64,000 nucleotides of DNA from positions 62,001-126,000 of the forward strand of contig NZ_LZSG01000035.1 in NCBI RefSeq assembly GCF_001665395.1, written 5' to 3'. Below the pieces are notes generated by a model. It had not been told where the DNA came from. It ran no database searches and worked only from the letters and a program-made list of their open reading frames with translations. Source of the DNA: Mycobacterium sp. 1164966.3. Lineage in GTDB: Bacteria > Actinomycetota > Actinomycetes > Mycobacteriales > Mycobacteriaceae. Below, in pieces: positions 38,085 through 48,032 of this stretch. Every line of letters begins with the position of its first letter. The stretch's first letter is position 1. The position numbers were made by a program, and so were the translations under genes.

Positions 38085-39034
38085 GGCCGCAGGCTCCGCC
38101 CGGTGAGATCGAGGAACAGATCCTCGAGGCTGCGTTGCTCGACGCGCATATCGGTGGCCAGCACGTTGATCTGCGCGCACCACGCGGTGACCGTCGCCAG
38201 CACTTGCGGATCGACAGGACCTTCGACCAGATACTCGCCCGGCGTCACCTCGGTGACCTTGTAATCCTCCGGCAGCGCGGTGGCCAACAGGGACAGCTCG
38301 AGCCGCGGCGGCGCGCTGAACCGCAGTTGGTCTTTGGCGCCGGCGCGGGTCAGCTCGGTCGGCGTGCCCGCGGCGACCGTCACCCCGTTGTCGATGATGA
38401 CCAGCCGGTCGGCTAGCTCCTCGGCCTCCTTGAGCTGGTGGGTGGTCAGCACCACAGTCACGCCGTCGCGGCGCAGCGCGTCGATCAGCTCCCACACCAG
38501 CAGGCGTGCGTGAGCGTCCATGCCCGCGGTGGGCTCGTCGAGAAACACCAGTTCGGGACGTCCGACCAGCGCACACGCCAGCGCGAGCCGTTGTTGCTGT
38601 CCGCCGGAAAGCCGTCGGTAGGTGGTGCGCGCCGCGTCGGTGAGGCCCAGCGTGTCCAGCAGCCACCGCGGGTCCAGCGGGTCGGCGGCGTAGGCGGCCA
38701 CCAGGGCCAGCATTTCGCCGGCGCGGGCCGCGGGGTAGCCGCCGCCGCCTTGCAACATGACGCCGATGCGCGGGCGCAGCCGCGCGTTGTCGGTGATCGG
38801 GTCAAGCCCGAGCACCTCGATGGTTCCGGCGTCCGGGCGCACGAAGCCTTCGCACATCTCGACCGTCGTGGTCTTTCCGGCGCCGTTGGGCCCCAGCAGG
38901 GCCAGCACTTCGGCGGCGTGTACGTCCAGATCGAGGTCGGAGACCGCCTTGCACACGGACGCGCCCGACCCATACTGCTTGCTCACCCCACGCAGCCGAA
39001 CGACCGTGTCGGGTATCAGAGGGGCCGAGGTCAC
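38081..39034 (-). CDS. ABC transporter ATP-binding protein
   Basis: A 317-residue ATPase. Walker A LLGPNGAGKTTTVEM near residue 43, signature RLSGGQQQRLALA near 140, Walker B LVFLDEPTAGMD near 160 and the switch His in VVLTTHQLKEAEEL are all present. The C-terminal 95 residues form the extra domain common to DrrA-type exporters. The GTG start at 39034 overlaps the mptB stop by 4 nt. It energises the permease at 37299-38084. Positional homologue of Rv1458c. Confidence 0.94.
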   Translation of the reverse strand: MTSAPLIPDTVVRLRGVSKQYGSGASVCKAVSDLDLDVHAAEVLALLGPNGAGKTTTVEMCEGFVRPDAGTIEVLGLDPITDNARLRPRIGVMLQGGGGYPAARAGEMLALVAAYAADPLDPRWLLDTLGLTDAARTTYRRLSGGQQQRLALACALVGRPELVFLDEPTAGMDAHARLLVWELIDALRRDGVTVVLTTHQLKEAEELADRLVIIDNGVTVAAGTPTELTRAGAKDQLRFSAPPRLELSLLATALPEDYKVTEVTPGEYLVEGPVDPQVLATVTAWCAQINVLATDMRVEQRSLEDLFLDLTGRSLRP

Positions 39035-40749
39035 GTGGAATCAGCGTAGGCGTCGGGCGCCGACTTGGAGCGAGGGGTGACCGGAGCGGCCTCGGTGGGC
39101 TCGGGCTGTGCGGGCGTCGCCGTGTGCTGATCGGGGCGGTGATGGTGGATCGGAACCGGTAGCAGTGGTCGCCACGGCAGCCGCGTATAGGTCAGTGCGA
39201 TCAGCACCACGACGATGATGGTGCTGGCCACGGTGGCGTCGACGATCTGGAACAACGCGAAGCGGTCGCCGTTGGCCGTCGGGCCGAAGATGCCCACCAC
39301 CAGGGTGACGACGATGGCGGCCACCCGGAAGCCGGTGCGGGTTGCCCAGGCGGCCAGCGGAATGATCGCCCACAGCACATACCAGGGCTGTACCACCGGA
39401 AACAGCAGCACTGTGACCCCCAGCGCCACGCCCAGCCCGCCGATCGGGTGCAGCCGGCCGCGAAAGACTGCCAGCAGCAGCCAGCAGACCAGCACCATGA
39501 TGATCAGCACGCCGATGGCACGTGTCAGCGACAACACCGCGGTGGTGTGATCGCCCAGGCCCAGCAGAATTCCGACTTGGCCGGTGCCCAGAGCCAGCAG
39601 CGTTGGCGGTGACATCCAGCTGCGCACCACGTTGGCGGTGCCCAGCGTGAAAATCCAGCCGAATCCCAGTCCGCTGACCCAGCCCACGATGGCCATCACC
39701 GCCAGCGTCAGCCCCGACATGGCCCCACCGGCCAGTAAGAGCGCCTTCAGCGTGCCCCCGCAGCGGTAGGCCAGCGCCATGGTGACGAAGCCCAGCGCCA
39801 GCAGCGAAGGCAGCTTCACCTGCGACGACAACACGATCAGGATCGCGCCCGCGACCAGCATGCCGAGTGGTTCCCAGTCCGCGCCTATCCGCCACGAGGA
39901 GGGCATCAGTCGCTCTGAGTCCAGGCCGCGCAGGGCGAACTCCGCACCGCTCAGCATCAGCCCCAGCATCAGCGCCTCGTTGTGGATCCCGGCGACCAGA
40001 TGCATGATCAGCAGCGGGTTGGCGGCGCCCAGCCACAGCGCGCTGACCTCGGCAACGCCGCACCGCCGGGCCAGCCGTGGGGTTGCCCACACGATCATGC
40101 CCACGCCGACCAACACCACCAGCCGATGGCAAAGCACGGCAGCGACGATGTTCTCGCCGGTCAGCGCCGAGATTCCGCGCCCGATCCATAAGAACAGCGG
40201 GCCGTAGGGCGCCGGAGTCTCGCGCCACAGGCTGGGAACCGACAGCGTGAAGACGTGGCCCAGGCCCAGGCCCGACGCCGGACCCACCCGGTAGGGGTCG
40301 AGTCCTTCCAGCGAGATCTGGCTCTGGGCCAGGTAGGAGTAGACGTCCTTGCTGTACATCGGCGGGGCGATCAGCAGCGGCAGCGACCACAACAGCAAGG
40401 TGCGGTCCAGCTCGCCGCGCGACATCCGCCGGTCGCCGAGGGCGAAGCGGCCGAGCATCAGCCAGGCGAGCGCCATCATCACCGCCCCGGTCGTCGTCAT
40501 GGTCAGCGAAACCGTCTGGATGCGCGACGGCAGGTTGAGCAGCCGGACCCCGAACGTGGGGTCCTGTACGACGGGCCTGGCCCCGGCGCCGAGGGCGCCG
40601 ATCGCCATCAGCACGGTGCCGGTGGCGCCGAACAGGCGGGTACGTTGAAGTGCGGTGATCTCGGTGTCGTTCAGCGGCGAACCCACCGCCTGCTCATCAC
40701 CGTGCAGACTGGCGATCGACGAGCTCAGCGTGTGCTGGCGGGCTGCCAT
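39031..40749 (-). CDS. mptB: Alpha-(1->6)-mannopyranosyltransferase MptB-like GT-C enzyme
   Basis: A 572-residue polytopic glycosyltransferase of the GT-C superfamily at the Rv1459c position, the mannosyltransferase that starts the lipomannan/lipoarabinomannan mannan core using polyprenyl-phosphomannose. About 13 hydrophobic helices are visible, with the first extracytoplasmic loop (LIAPPMYSKDVYSYLAQSQ) containing the acidic residues typical of GT-C active sites. The C-terminal 50 residues are polar and proline-rich. The ATG at 40749 gives MAARQHTLSSSIASLHGDEQ, matching the family; the frame opens 24 codons upstream. It is divergent from sufR. Confidence 0.88.
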   Translation of the reverse strand: MAARQHTLSSSIASLHGDEQAVGSPLNDTEITALQRTRLFGATGTVLMAIGALGAGARPVVQDPTFGVRLLNLPSRIQTVSLTMTTTGAVMMALAWLMLGRFALGDRRMSRGELDRTLLLWSLPLLIAPPMYSKDVYSYLAQSQISLEGLDPYRVGPASGLGLGHVFTLSVPSLWRETPAPYGPLFLWIGRGISALTGENIVAAVLCHRLVVLVGVGMIVWATPRLARRCGVAEVSALWLGAANPLLIMHLVAGIHNEALMLGLMLSGAEFALRGLDSERLMPSSWRIGADWEPLGMLVAGAILIVLSSQVKLPSLLALGFVTMALAYRCGGTLKALLLAGGAMSGLTLAVMAIVGWVSGLGFGWIFTLGTANVVRSWMSPPTLLALGTGQVGILLGLGDHTTAVLSLTRAIGVLIIMVLVCWLLLAVFRGRLHPIGGLGVALGVTVLLFPVVQPWYVLWAIIPLAAWATRTGFRVAAIVVTLVVGIFGPTANGDRFALFQIVDATVASTIIVVVLIALTYTRLPWRPLLPVPIHHHRPDQHTATPAQPEPTEAAPVTPRSKSAPDAYADST

Positions 40750-40811
40750 CCTCAGGAGCCTAGCCCTGACGACGCTGCGGGCCGCAAAGACGCAAATGTT
40801 GAGCGCGTCAC

Positions 40812-41588
40812 GTGAGGGCACCCTTGCTGGACCGATTCCCGGAATTGCGTCACACTGGTGTTGTGAAAATCCAATCCGAGCTGGATGCTGCTGTGCCTGC
40901 GGCCGCCGCTGCGGGAACAGATGGTCACACCCGGCGCGCCATCGTGCGGTTGCTGCTGGAATCGGGATCCATCACTGCTGGTGAGATCGGTGACCGGCTG
41001 GGTCTGGCGGCCGCCGGCGTGCGGCGCCATCTCGAGGCGCTGATCGAGGCCGGCGACGCGGAGGCGGTACCGGCCGCCGCCTGGCAGCAGGTGGGACGCG
41101 GACGGCCCGCGAAGCGCTACCGGTTGACCCCGGCCGGTCGGAGCAAGCTCGAGCACTCCTACGACGACCTGGCCGTCGCCGCCATGCGGCAGCTGCGGGA
41201 GATCGGCGGTGACGACGCGGTGCGGACGTTCGCCCGGAAACGGATCGATACGATCCTGTCCGGTGTCGAAGCGGCAGGAAGCGACGACGACGCCGACGTC
41301 GAGGCTGCCGCCGAGCGCGTCGCCGACGCGCTGACCAAGGCCGGCTATGTGGCCACCACCACGGAGGTGGGCGGTCCGATCCACGGCGTGCAGATCTGTC
41401 AGCACCACTGCCCGGTGTCTCATGTCGCCGAGGAATTTCCGGAGCTGTGCGAAGCCGAGCAGCAGGCCATGGCGGAGGTACTCGGAACGCATGTGCAACG
41501 GTTGGCGACGATCGTCAACGGTGACTGCGCCTGCACCACCCACGTGCCGCTAACTCAGGCGCTTAGCAAAGCGGCCAGCAAGACCTAG
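40812..41588 (+). CDS. sufR: SufR-type iron-sulfur repressor of the suf operon
   Basis: A 258-residue regulator when started at GTG 40812; starting at GTG 40863 gives 241 residues. The N-terminal winged helix (ITAGEIGDRLGLAAAGVRRHL) is followed by a domain with the Fe-S ligands CQHHCPVSHVAEEFPELCEAE and CACTTHV near the C-terminus. SufR senses its cluster and represses the suf genes; this is the Rv1460 homologue. A sequence matching the reported SufR box overlaps the second GTG. It precedes sufB by 57 nt and leads the operon. Confidence 0.93.
   Translation: MRAPLLDRFPELRHTGVVKIQSELDAAVPAAAAAGTDGHTRRAIVRLLLESGSITAGEIGDRLGLAAAGVRRHLEALIEAGDAEAVPAAAWQQVGRGRPAKRYRLTPAGRSKLEHSYDDLAVAAMRQLREIGGDDAVRTFARKRIDTILSGVEAAGSDDDADVEAAAERVADALTKAGYVATTTEVGGPIHGVQICQHHCPVSHVAEEFPELCEAEQQAMAEVLGTHVQRLATIVNGDCACTTHVPLTQALSKAASKT
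40852..40866 (+). promoter_or_regulatory. SufR box ACACT-N5-TGTGA
   Basis: ACACT (40852-40856), five bases GGTGT, then TGTGA (40862-40866) match exactly the ACACT-N5-TGTGA motif that I recall being reported for M. tuberculosis SufR. The box extends outward by one base pair (TCACA…TGTGA alternative dyad). It lies inside sufR if translation starts at 40812 and overlaps the start codon if it starts at GTG 40863, which supports the shorter protein and an autoregulated operon. Confidence 0.65.
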
Positions 41589-41645
41589 CACGAAAGCGGC
41601 GCCCAGCCCGCGCCGGACACACGACGAACTCAAAGGAGCGTCCCT

Positions 41646-43094
41646 ATGACCATGACGCCAGAGGCCAGCAAGACGGCCACCGAGCCGCTGACTCAGGCAG
41701 AGGCAATCGCCTCGCTGAGCCGCTACGGCTATGGCTGGGTGGACTCCGACGCCGCCGGCGCCAGCGCGCAGCGCGGGTTGTCCGAGGCGGTGGTCCGCGA
41801 TATCTCGGCGAAGAAGAACGAGCCCGAGTGGATGCTGAACAACCGGCTCAAGGCACTGCGCATCTTCGAACGCAAGCCGATGCCGATGTGGGGATCCAAT
41901 CTCGGCGGCATCGACTTCGAGAACATCAAGTACTTCGTGCGGTCGACGGAAAAGCAGGCTGCCAGTTGGGATGATTTGCCAGAGGACATCAAAAACACCT
42001 ATGACCGGCTGGGAATTCCAGAAGCAGAAAAGCAAAGATTGGTTGCTGGAGTAGCGGCTCAGTACGAATCCGAGGTGGTTTACCACCAGATCAGAGAGGA
42101 TTTAGAGACTCAAGGAGTCATTTTCTTAGACACTGATACTGGTTTGCGGGAACACCCCGAAATATTCAAGGAGTACTTCGGAACGGTAATTCCGGCAGGC
42201 GATAATAAGTTTTCTGCGCTGAATACAGCTGTGTGGAGTGGTGGAAGTTTTATTTACGTTCCGCCAGGTGTGCACGTCGATATCCCACTGCAGGCCTATT
42301 TCCGGATCAACACCGAGAACATGGGCCAGTTCGAGCGGACACTGATCATTGTCGATGAGAACGCTTACGTTCACTACGTGGAGGGCTGCACTGCGCCCGT
42401 TTACAAGTCGGATTCGCTGCACTCCGCGGTAGTCGAGATCATCGTAAAGCCCGGTGGCCGTTGCCGTTACACCACAATCCAGAACTGGTCGAACAACGTT
42501 TACAACCTGGTCACCAAGCGGGCCCGGGCCGAGGCCGGCGCCACCATGGAGTGGGTCGACGGCAACATCGGGTCGAAGGTGACCATGAAGTACCCGGCGG
42601 TCTGGATGACCGGTGAACACGCCAAAGGTGAGGTGCTTTCGGTGGCGTTCGCCGGCGAAGATCAGCATCAGGACACCGGCGCCAAGATGCTGCACCTGGC
42701 CCCGAACACGTCGAGCAACATCGTGTCCAAGTCGGTGGCCCGCGGCGGCGGCCGCACGTCTTACCGCGGCCTGGTACAGGTGAACAAGGGCGCGCACGGT
42801 TCCAGGTCGAGCGTGAAATGCGATGCGCTGCTGGTCGATACGATCAGCCGCAGCGACACCTACCCTTACGTCGACATCCGCGAAGACGACGTCACGATGG
42901 GCCACGAGGCCACCGTGTCGAAGGTGAGCGAGAACCAGCTCTTCTACCTGATGAGCCGCGGGCTCACCGAGGACGAGGCGATGGCGATGGTGGTGCGTGG
43001 CTTTGTCGAGCCGATCGCCAAGGAACTGCCCATGGAGTATGCGCTGGAGCTCAACCGGCTGATCGAGCTGCAGATGGAAGGCGCGGTCGGCTAG
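41646..43094 (+). CDS. sufB: Fe-S cluster scaffold SufB, without an intein
   Basis: A 482-residue SufB, the scaffold subunit that with SufC and SufD assembles Fe-S clusters. It is continuous: no intein interrupts it, whereas M. tuberculosis Rv1461 carries one. The M. tuberculosis insertion point corresponds to Gly247/Cys248 (42386/42387) in [11 protein letters not shown]; the N-extein histidines at -5 and -38 are His243 and His210 here. The protein reads as normal SufB throughout, with the C-terminal [21 protein letters not shown] motif. Nucleotides 41941-42300 have strikingly different base and codon composition (separate entry). ATG at 41646 follows AAAGGAGCG. Confidence 0.96.
   Translation: MTMTPEASKTATEPLTQAEAIASLSRYGYGWVDSDAAGASAQRGLSEAVVRDISAKKNEPEWMLNNRLKALRIFERKPMPMWGSNLGGIDFENIKYFVRSTEKQAASWDDLPEDIKNTYDRLGIPEAEKQRLVAGVAAQYESEVVYHQIREDLETQGVIFLDTDTGLREHPEIFKEYFGTVIPAGDNKFSALNTAVWSGGSFIYVPPGVHVDIPLQAYFRINTENMGQFERTLIIVDENAYVHYVEGCTAPVYKSDSLHSAVVEIIVKPGGRCRYTTIQNWSNNVYNLVTKRARAEAGATMEWVDGNIGSKVTMKYPAVWMTGEHAKGEVLSVAFAGEDQHQDTGAKMLHLAPNTSSNIVSKSVARGGGRTSYRGLVQVNKGAHGSRSSVKCDALLVDTISRSDTYPYVDIREDDVTMGHEATVSKVSENQLFYLMSRGLTEDEAMAMVVRGFVEPIAKELPMEYALELNRLIELQMEGAVG
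41941..42300 (+). other. Low-GC, codon-atypical patch inside sufB
   Basis: Counting by hand, 175 of 360 bases are G or C (48.6%), and 114 of 240 (47.5%) in 42001-42240, while typical coding sequence in this window is about 65-68%. The patch uses codons almost absent from the neighbours: TTA leucine twice (in EDLE and IFLD), AGA arginine twice, ATA, GGA and AGT repeatedly. The encoded protein remains ordinary SufB. The codons for VAAQYES (42051-42071), where I recall the M. gastri/M. leprae SufB intein inserts, lie near its middle; the M. tuberculosis site (42387) lies just outside. Confidence 0.85.
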
Positions 43095-44271
43095 TGACGG
43101 GATTGACTGCAGCGGTTGAGGGTTCGTCACTAGCCGCTGCCAACAAGGGCGAGCTGTTCGCGTCCTTCGACGTGGACGCCTTCGAGGTTCCGCACGGCCG
43201 CGACGAGATCTGGCGGTTCACTCCGCTCAAGCGATTGCGCGGCCTGCACGACGGCTCCGCACGGGCCACCGGTAGCGCTCAGATCACTGTTAGCGAACAA
43301 CCCGGCGTGCAGACCGAGACGGTGCGCCGCGGCGACGAGCGGCTGGGCCAGGCCGGTGTTCCCGCTGATCGGGTTGCTGCTCAAGCGTTTTCGTCGTTCA
43401 ACTCCGCGACGCTGGTCAGTGCCACACAGGTCGCCGAGCCGGTGAACATCAGCATCACCGGGCCGGGGGAAGGCGCGGTGGCCTACGGGCATCTGCAAAT
43501 CCGGGTGGAGGAACTCGGCGAGGCTGTCGTCGTCGTCGACCACCGCGGCAGCGGAACTTACGCTGACAACCTGGAATTCGTCGTCGCCGACGCTGCCCGG
43601 CTCACCGTGGTGTGGATCGCCGATTGGGCCGACGACGCGGTTCATCTCAGCGCGCACCACGCGAAGCTCGGCAAGGACTCGGTGCTGCGGCATGTCACCG
43701 TCACACTCGGCGGCGAGGTGGTGCGGATGACCGGCAACGTGCGGTTCGATGCACCCGGAGGAGACGCCGAGCTGCTGGGCCTGTATTTCGCCGACGACGG
43801 CCAGCACCTAGAGTCGCGGTTGCTGGTCGACCATGCTCAGCCCGATTGCCGATCCAATGTGCTGTACAAAGGTGCGCTGCAAGGAGATCCGGCATCGCAT
43901 CTGCCCGACGCCCACACTGTGTGGGTGGGCGACGTGCTGATCCGCGCCGCAGCCACCGGCACCGACACCTTCGAGGTCAACCGCAACCTGGTCCTCACCG
44001 ACGGCGCCCGCGCTGACTCGGTGCCCAACCTGGAGATCGAGACCGGCGAGATCGTGGGCGCCGGACACGCCAGCGCCACCGGACGTTTCGACGACGAGCA
44101 GTTGTTCTACCTGCGTTCCCGCGGCATCCCCGAAGAGCAGGCCCGCCGACTGGTGGTGCGTGGCTTCTTCGGCGAGATCATCTCTAAGATCGCGGTGCCC
44201 GAAGTGCGGGAACGCCTCACCGCGGCCATCGAGCACGAACTGGAACTGACCGAAAAGATGGAAAAGACCCC

Positions 44272-44275
<4 letters not shown>
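43094..44275 (+). CDS. sufD: Fe-S cluster assembly protein SufD
   Basis: A 393-residue partner of SufB in the SufBC2D complex. The N-terminal GRDEIWRFTPLKRLRGL and the C-terminal LRSRGIPEEQARRLVVRGFFGEII are characteristic; the beta-helix core lies between (YFADDGQHLESRLLVDHAQP, about 225-245). The GTG start overlaps the sufB stop by one base and the stop overlaps sufC by 4 nt. Positional homologue of Rv1462. Confidence 0.95.
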
Positions 44276-46361
<2,086 letters not shown>

Positions 46362-46362
46362 C

Positions 46363-46845
46363 GTGCGCCTGGAGCAGATGTATCAGGACGTGATCCTCGA
46401 TCACTACAAACATCCGCATCGTCGCGGGTTACGAGAACCGTTCGGCGTCGAGGTTTTTCACGTCAACCCGATATGCGGCGACGAGGTCACGCTGCGGGTC
46501 GCGCTGTCTGACGACGGCGCCGGCGTTGCCGACGTCTCCTACGACGGGCAGGGCTGTTCGATCAGCCAGGCCTCGACGTCGGTGCTCGCCGAGCAGGTGA
46601 TCGGTCAGAGCGTGCCGGAGGCGCTGAAGACCATCGAGGCGTTCACCGAAATGGTGTCCTCGCGCGGAAACGTCCCGGGCGACGAGGCGATCCTGGGCGA
46701 CGGAGTAGCGTTCGCCGGTGTAGCCAAATACCCGGCGCGGGTGAAGTGCGCGTTGCTCGGATGGATGGCTTTCAAAGATGCATTGGTCCAGGCCAGCGCG
46801 GCCCGGGAGGAGGTCAAGGATGAGCGAAGCCAGCGCACCGGATGA
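46363..46845 (+). CDS. sufU: SufU sulfur-transfer protein
   Basis: A 160-residue zinc-binding SufU, which accepts sulfur from SufS. Three cysteines in family positions are visible: NPICGDEV, GQGCSISQAS and ARVKCALLGW. LYQD-type opening (RLEQMYQDVILDHYKHPHRRG) is standard. GTG at 46363 starts 1 nt after sufS. Its end overlaps the next gene by 26 nt. Positional homologue of Rv1465. Confidence 0.94.
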   Translation: MRLEQMYQDVILDHYKHPHRRGLREPFGVEVFHVNPICGDEVTLRVALSDDGAGVADVSYDGQGCSISQASTSVLAEQVIGQSVPEALKTIEAFTEMVSSRGNVPGDEAILGDGVAFAGVAKYPARVKCALLGWMAFKDALVQASAAREEVKDERSQRTG

Positions 46846-47167
46846 CGAATTGCTGTTTGACCTCGAAGAGGCCATGCGCGACGTCGTCGACCCCGAGTTG
46901 GGGATCAACGTCGTCGACCTGGGACTCGTCTACGGCATGGGTGTCGAGCAGGGCGACGACGGCACCGTCGCGCTGATAGACATGACGCTGACATCGGCGG
47001 CGTGCCCGTTGACCGATGTCATCGAAGACCAGTCGCGCAGCGCGCTGGTCGGCAGCGGCCTGGTCAGCGACCTGCGGATCAACTGGGTGTGGAACCCGCC
47101 GTGGGGGCCGGACAAGATCACCGAGGACGGGCGCGAACAGCTGCGCGCCCTGGGCTTCACCGTCTGA
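46820..47167 (+). CDS. SufT-like DUF59/MIP18 family protein
   Basis: A 115-residue protein with the DUF59 signature: VVDPELGINVVDLGLVYGM near residue 20 and the conserved cysteine in TSAACPLTDVIEDQ near 62. Members assist Fe-S cluster maturation. The ATG at 46820 is preceded by GGAGGTCAAGG inside the end of sufU (26-nt overlap in another frame), indicating translational coupling. It ends the suf operon and converges on the lipoprotein gene 12 nt away. Positional homologue of Rv1466. Confidence 0.93.
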   Translation: MSEASAPDDELLFDLEEAMRDVVDPELGINVVDLGLVYGMGVEQGDDGTVALIDMTLTSAACPLTDVIEDQSRSALVGSGLVSDLRINWVWNPPWGPDKITEDGREQLRALGFTV

Positions 47168-47178
47168 AATCCACGCAA

Positions 47179-47961
47179 CTAGTCGCGCCCGCATTTACCG
47201 TTGTTGGCCGGTCGCAAGTTGATCGTCGTCGCCTGCAACGCGCCGGCACTGTCCTTGGTGCCCTTGGCTGTCATGCACTTGCCCTGAGCGATCGCCTGGG
47301 TGTCGGCCGGTGCCCGCTTGGTGTATCTGGTCTTGTCGTCGACCATCACTGCGGTCTGTGAGGGATTGCCGTTCGCATCGGTGCCGGTGACGTTGATGGT
47401 GTTACCCGAAACGGAGGCAACGGTGCCGGCGACGTCCGGCTTCTTTCCAGACGGGGTAGACGGACTGGGCGTCGGCGACGGGCTGGATGGTGCAGTAGTC
47501 GTCGAATCCGGCGCAGACTCCTTGCCCGTCGGGCATTTGCCGTCAACGGCCTGGCTGACGCGCACGGTTGCCGCGGTGATCGGCTTGCCGCCATGAGACC
47601 CGTGGGCCGACCGGATGCTGACGCAGCTGCCCGGGGTGACGTCGGTCAGCGCTGCCGTGCTGACCTCGGTGACTTTGGTTGACCCGGTGAAGTTGACCGT
47701 CGCATTACCGCTTTTCTGGGTGACCTGCGCGGAGCTGCCCGACACCGACGCGATCAGCCCGCTTACCTGCGCCTCACCACTTGGCGGCGTAGCAGAGGGC
47801 GTGTTGGCACCCGAGGTCCCAGGGGAGGCCGCGGTGGTCCCTGCTGACGAGGTCGCGCTCGGTGGGTTGCTGGTCGAGCTGCAAGCCGCGAGGGAAAGCG
47901 CGGTGGCGCCGGTCACGGCGAGGATCGCGACCCGGCTCAGTCGCGCCGACATGGCAGACAT
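47179..47961 (-). CDS. DUF5666-like lipoprotein with two related domains
   Basis: A 260-residue exported protein. The signal peptide (LSRVAILAVTGATALSLAAC) ends in a lipobox LAAC, so the mature protein is probably lipid-anchored. A Ser/Thr/Pro/Ala-rich linker follows. Two similar beta-rich units come next: VSGLIASVSGSSAQVTQKSG… and VAGTVASVSGNTINVTGTDA…, joined by a second TPSPSTPSG-rich linker. Each unit contains a cysteine near PGSCVSI or QGKCMTA. The function is unknown. The ATG at 47961 follows GGAGATACG. It lies between the suf operon and fadE15 where, as I recall, M. tuberculosis has no such gene. Confidence 0.8.
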   Translation of the reverse strand: MSAMSARLSRVAILAVTGATALSLAACSSTSNPPSATSSAGTTAASPGTSGANTPSATPPSGEAQVSGLIASVSGSSAQVTQKSGNATVNFTGSTKVTEVSTAALTDVTPGSCVSIRSAHGSHGGKPITAATVRVSQAVDGKCPTGKESAPDSTTTAPSSPSPTPSPSTPSGKKPDVAGTVASVSGNTINVTGTDANGNPSQTAVMVDDKTRYTKRAPADTQAIAQGKCMTAKGTKDSAGALQATTINLRPANNGKCGRD

Positions 47962-48032
47962 CAACGTATCTCCGTTCGTGAGGTGATCTCGACGATCGGG
48001 TTTACCTCACGGACCTGTGCGCAGACTGTGTG

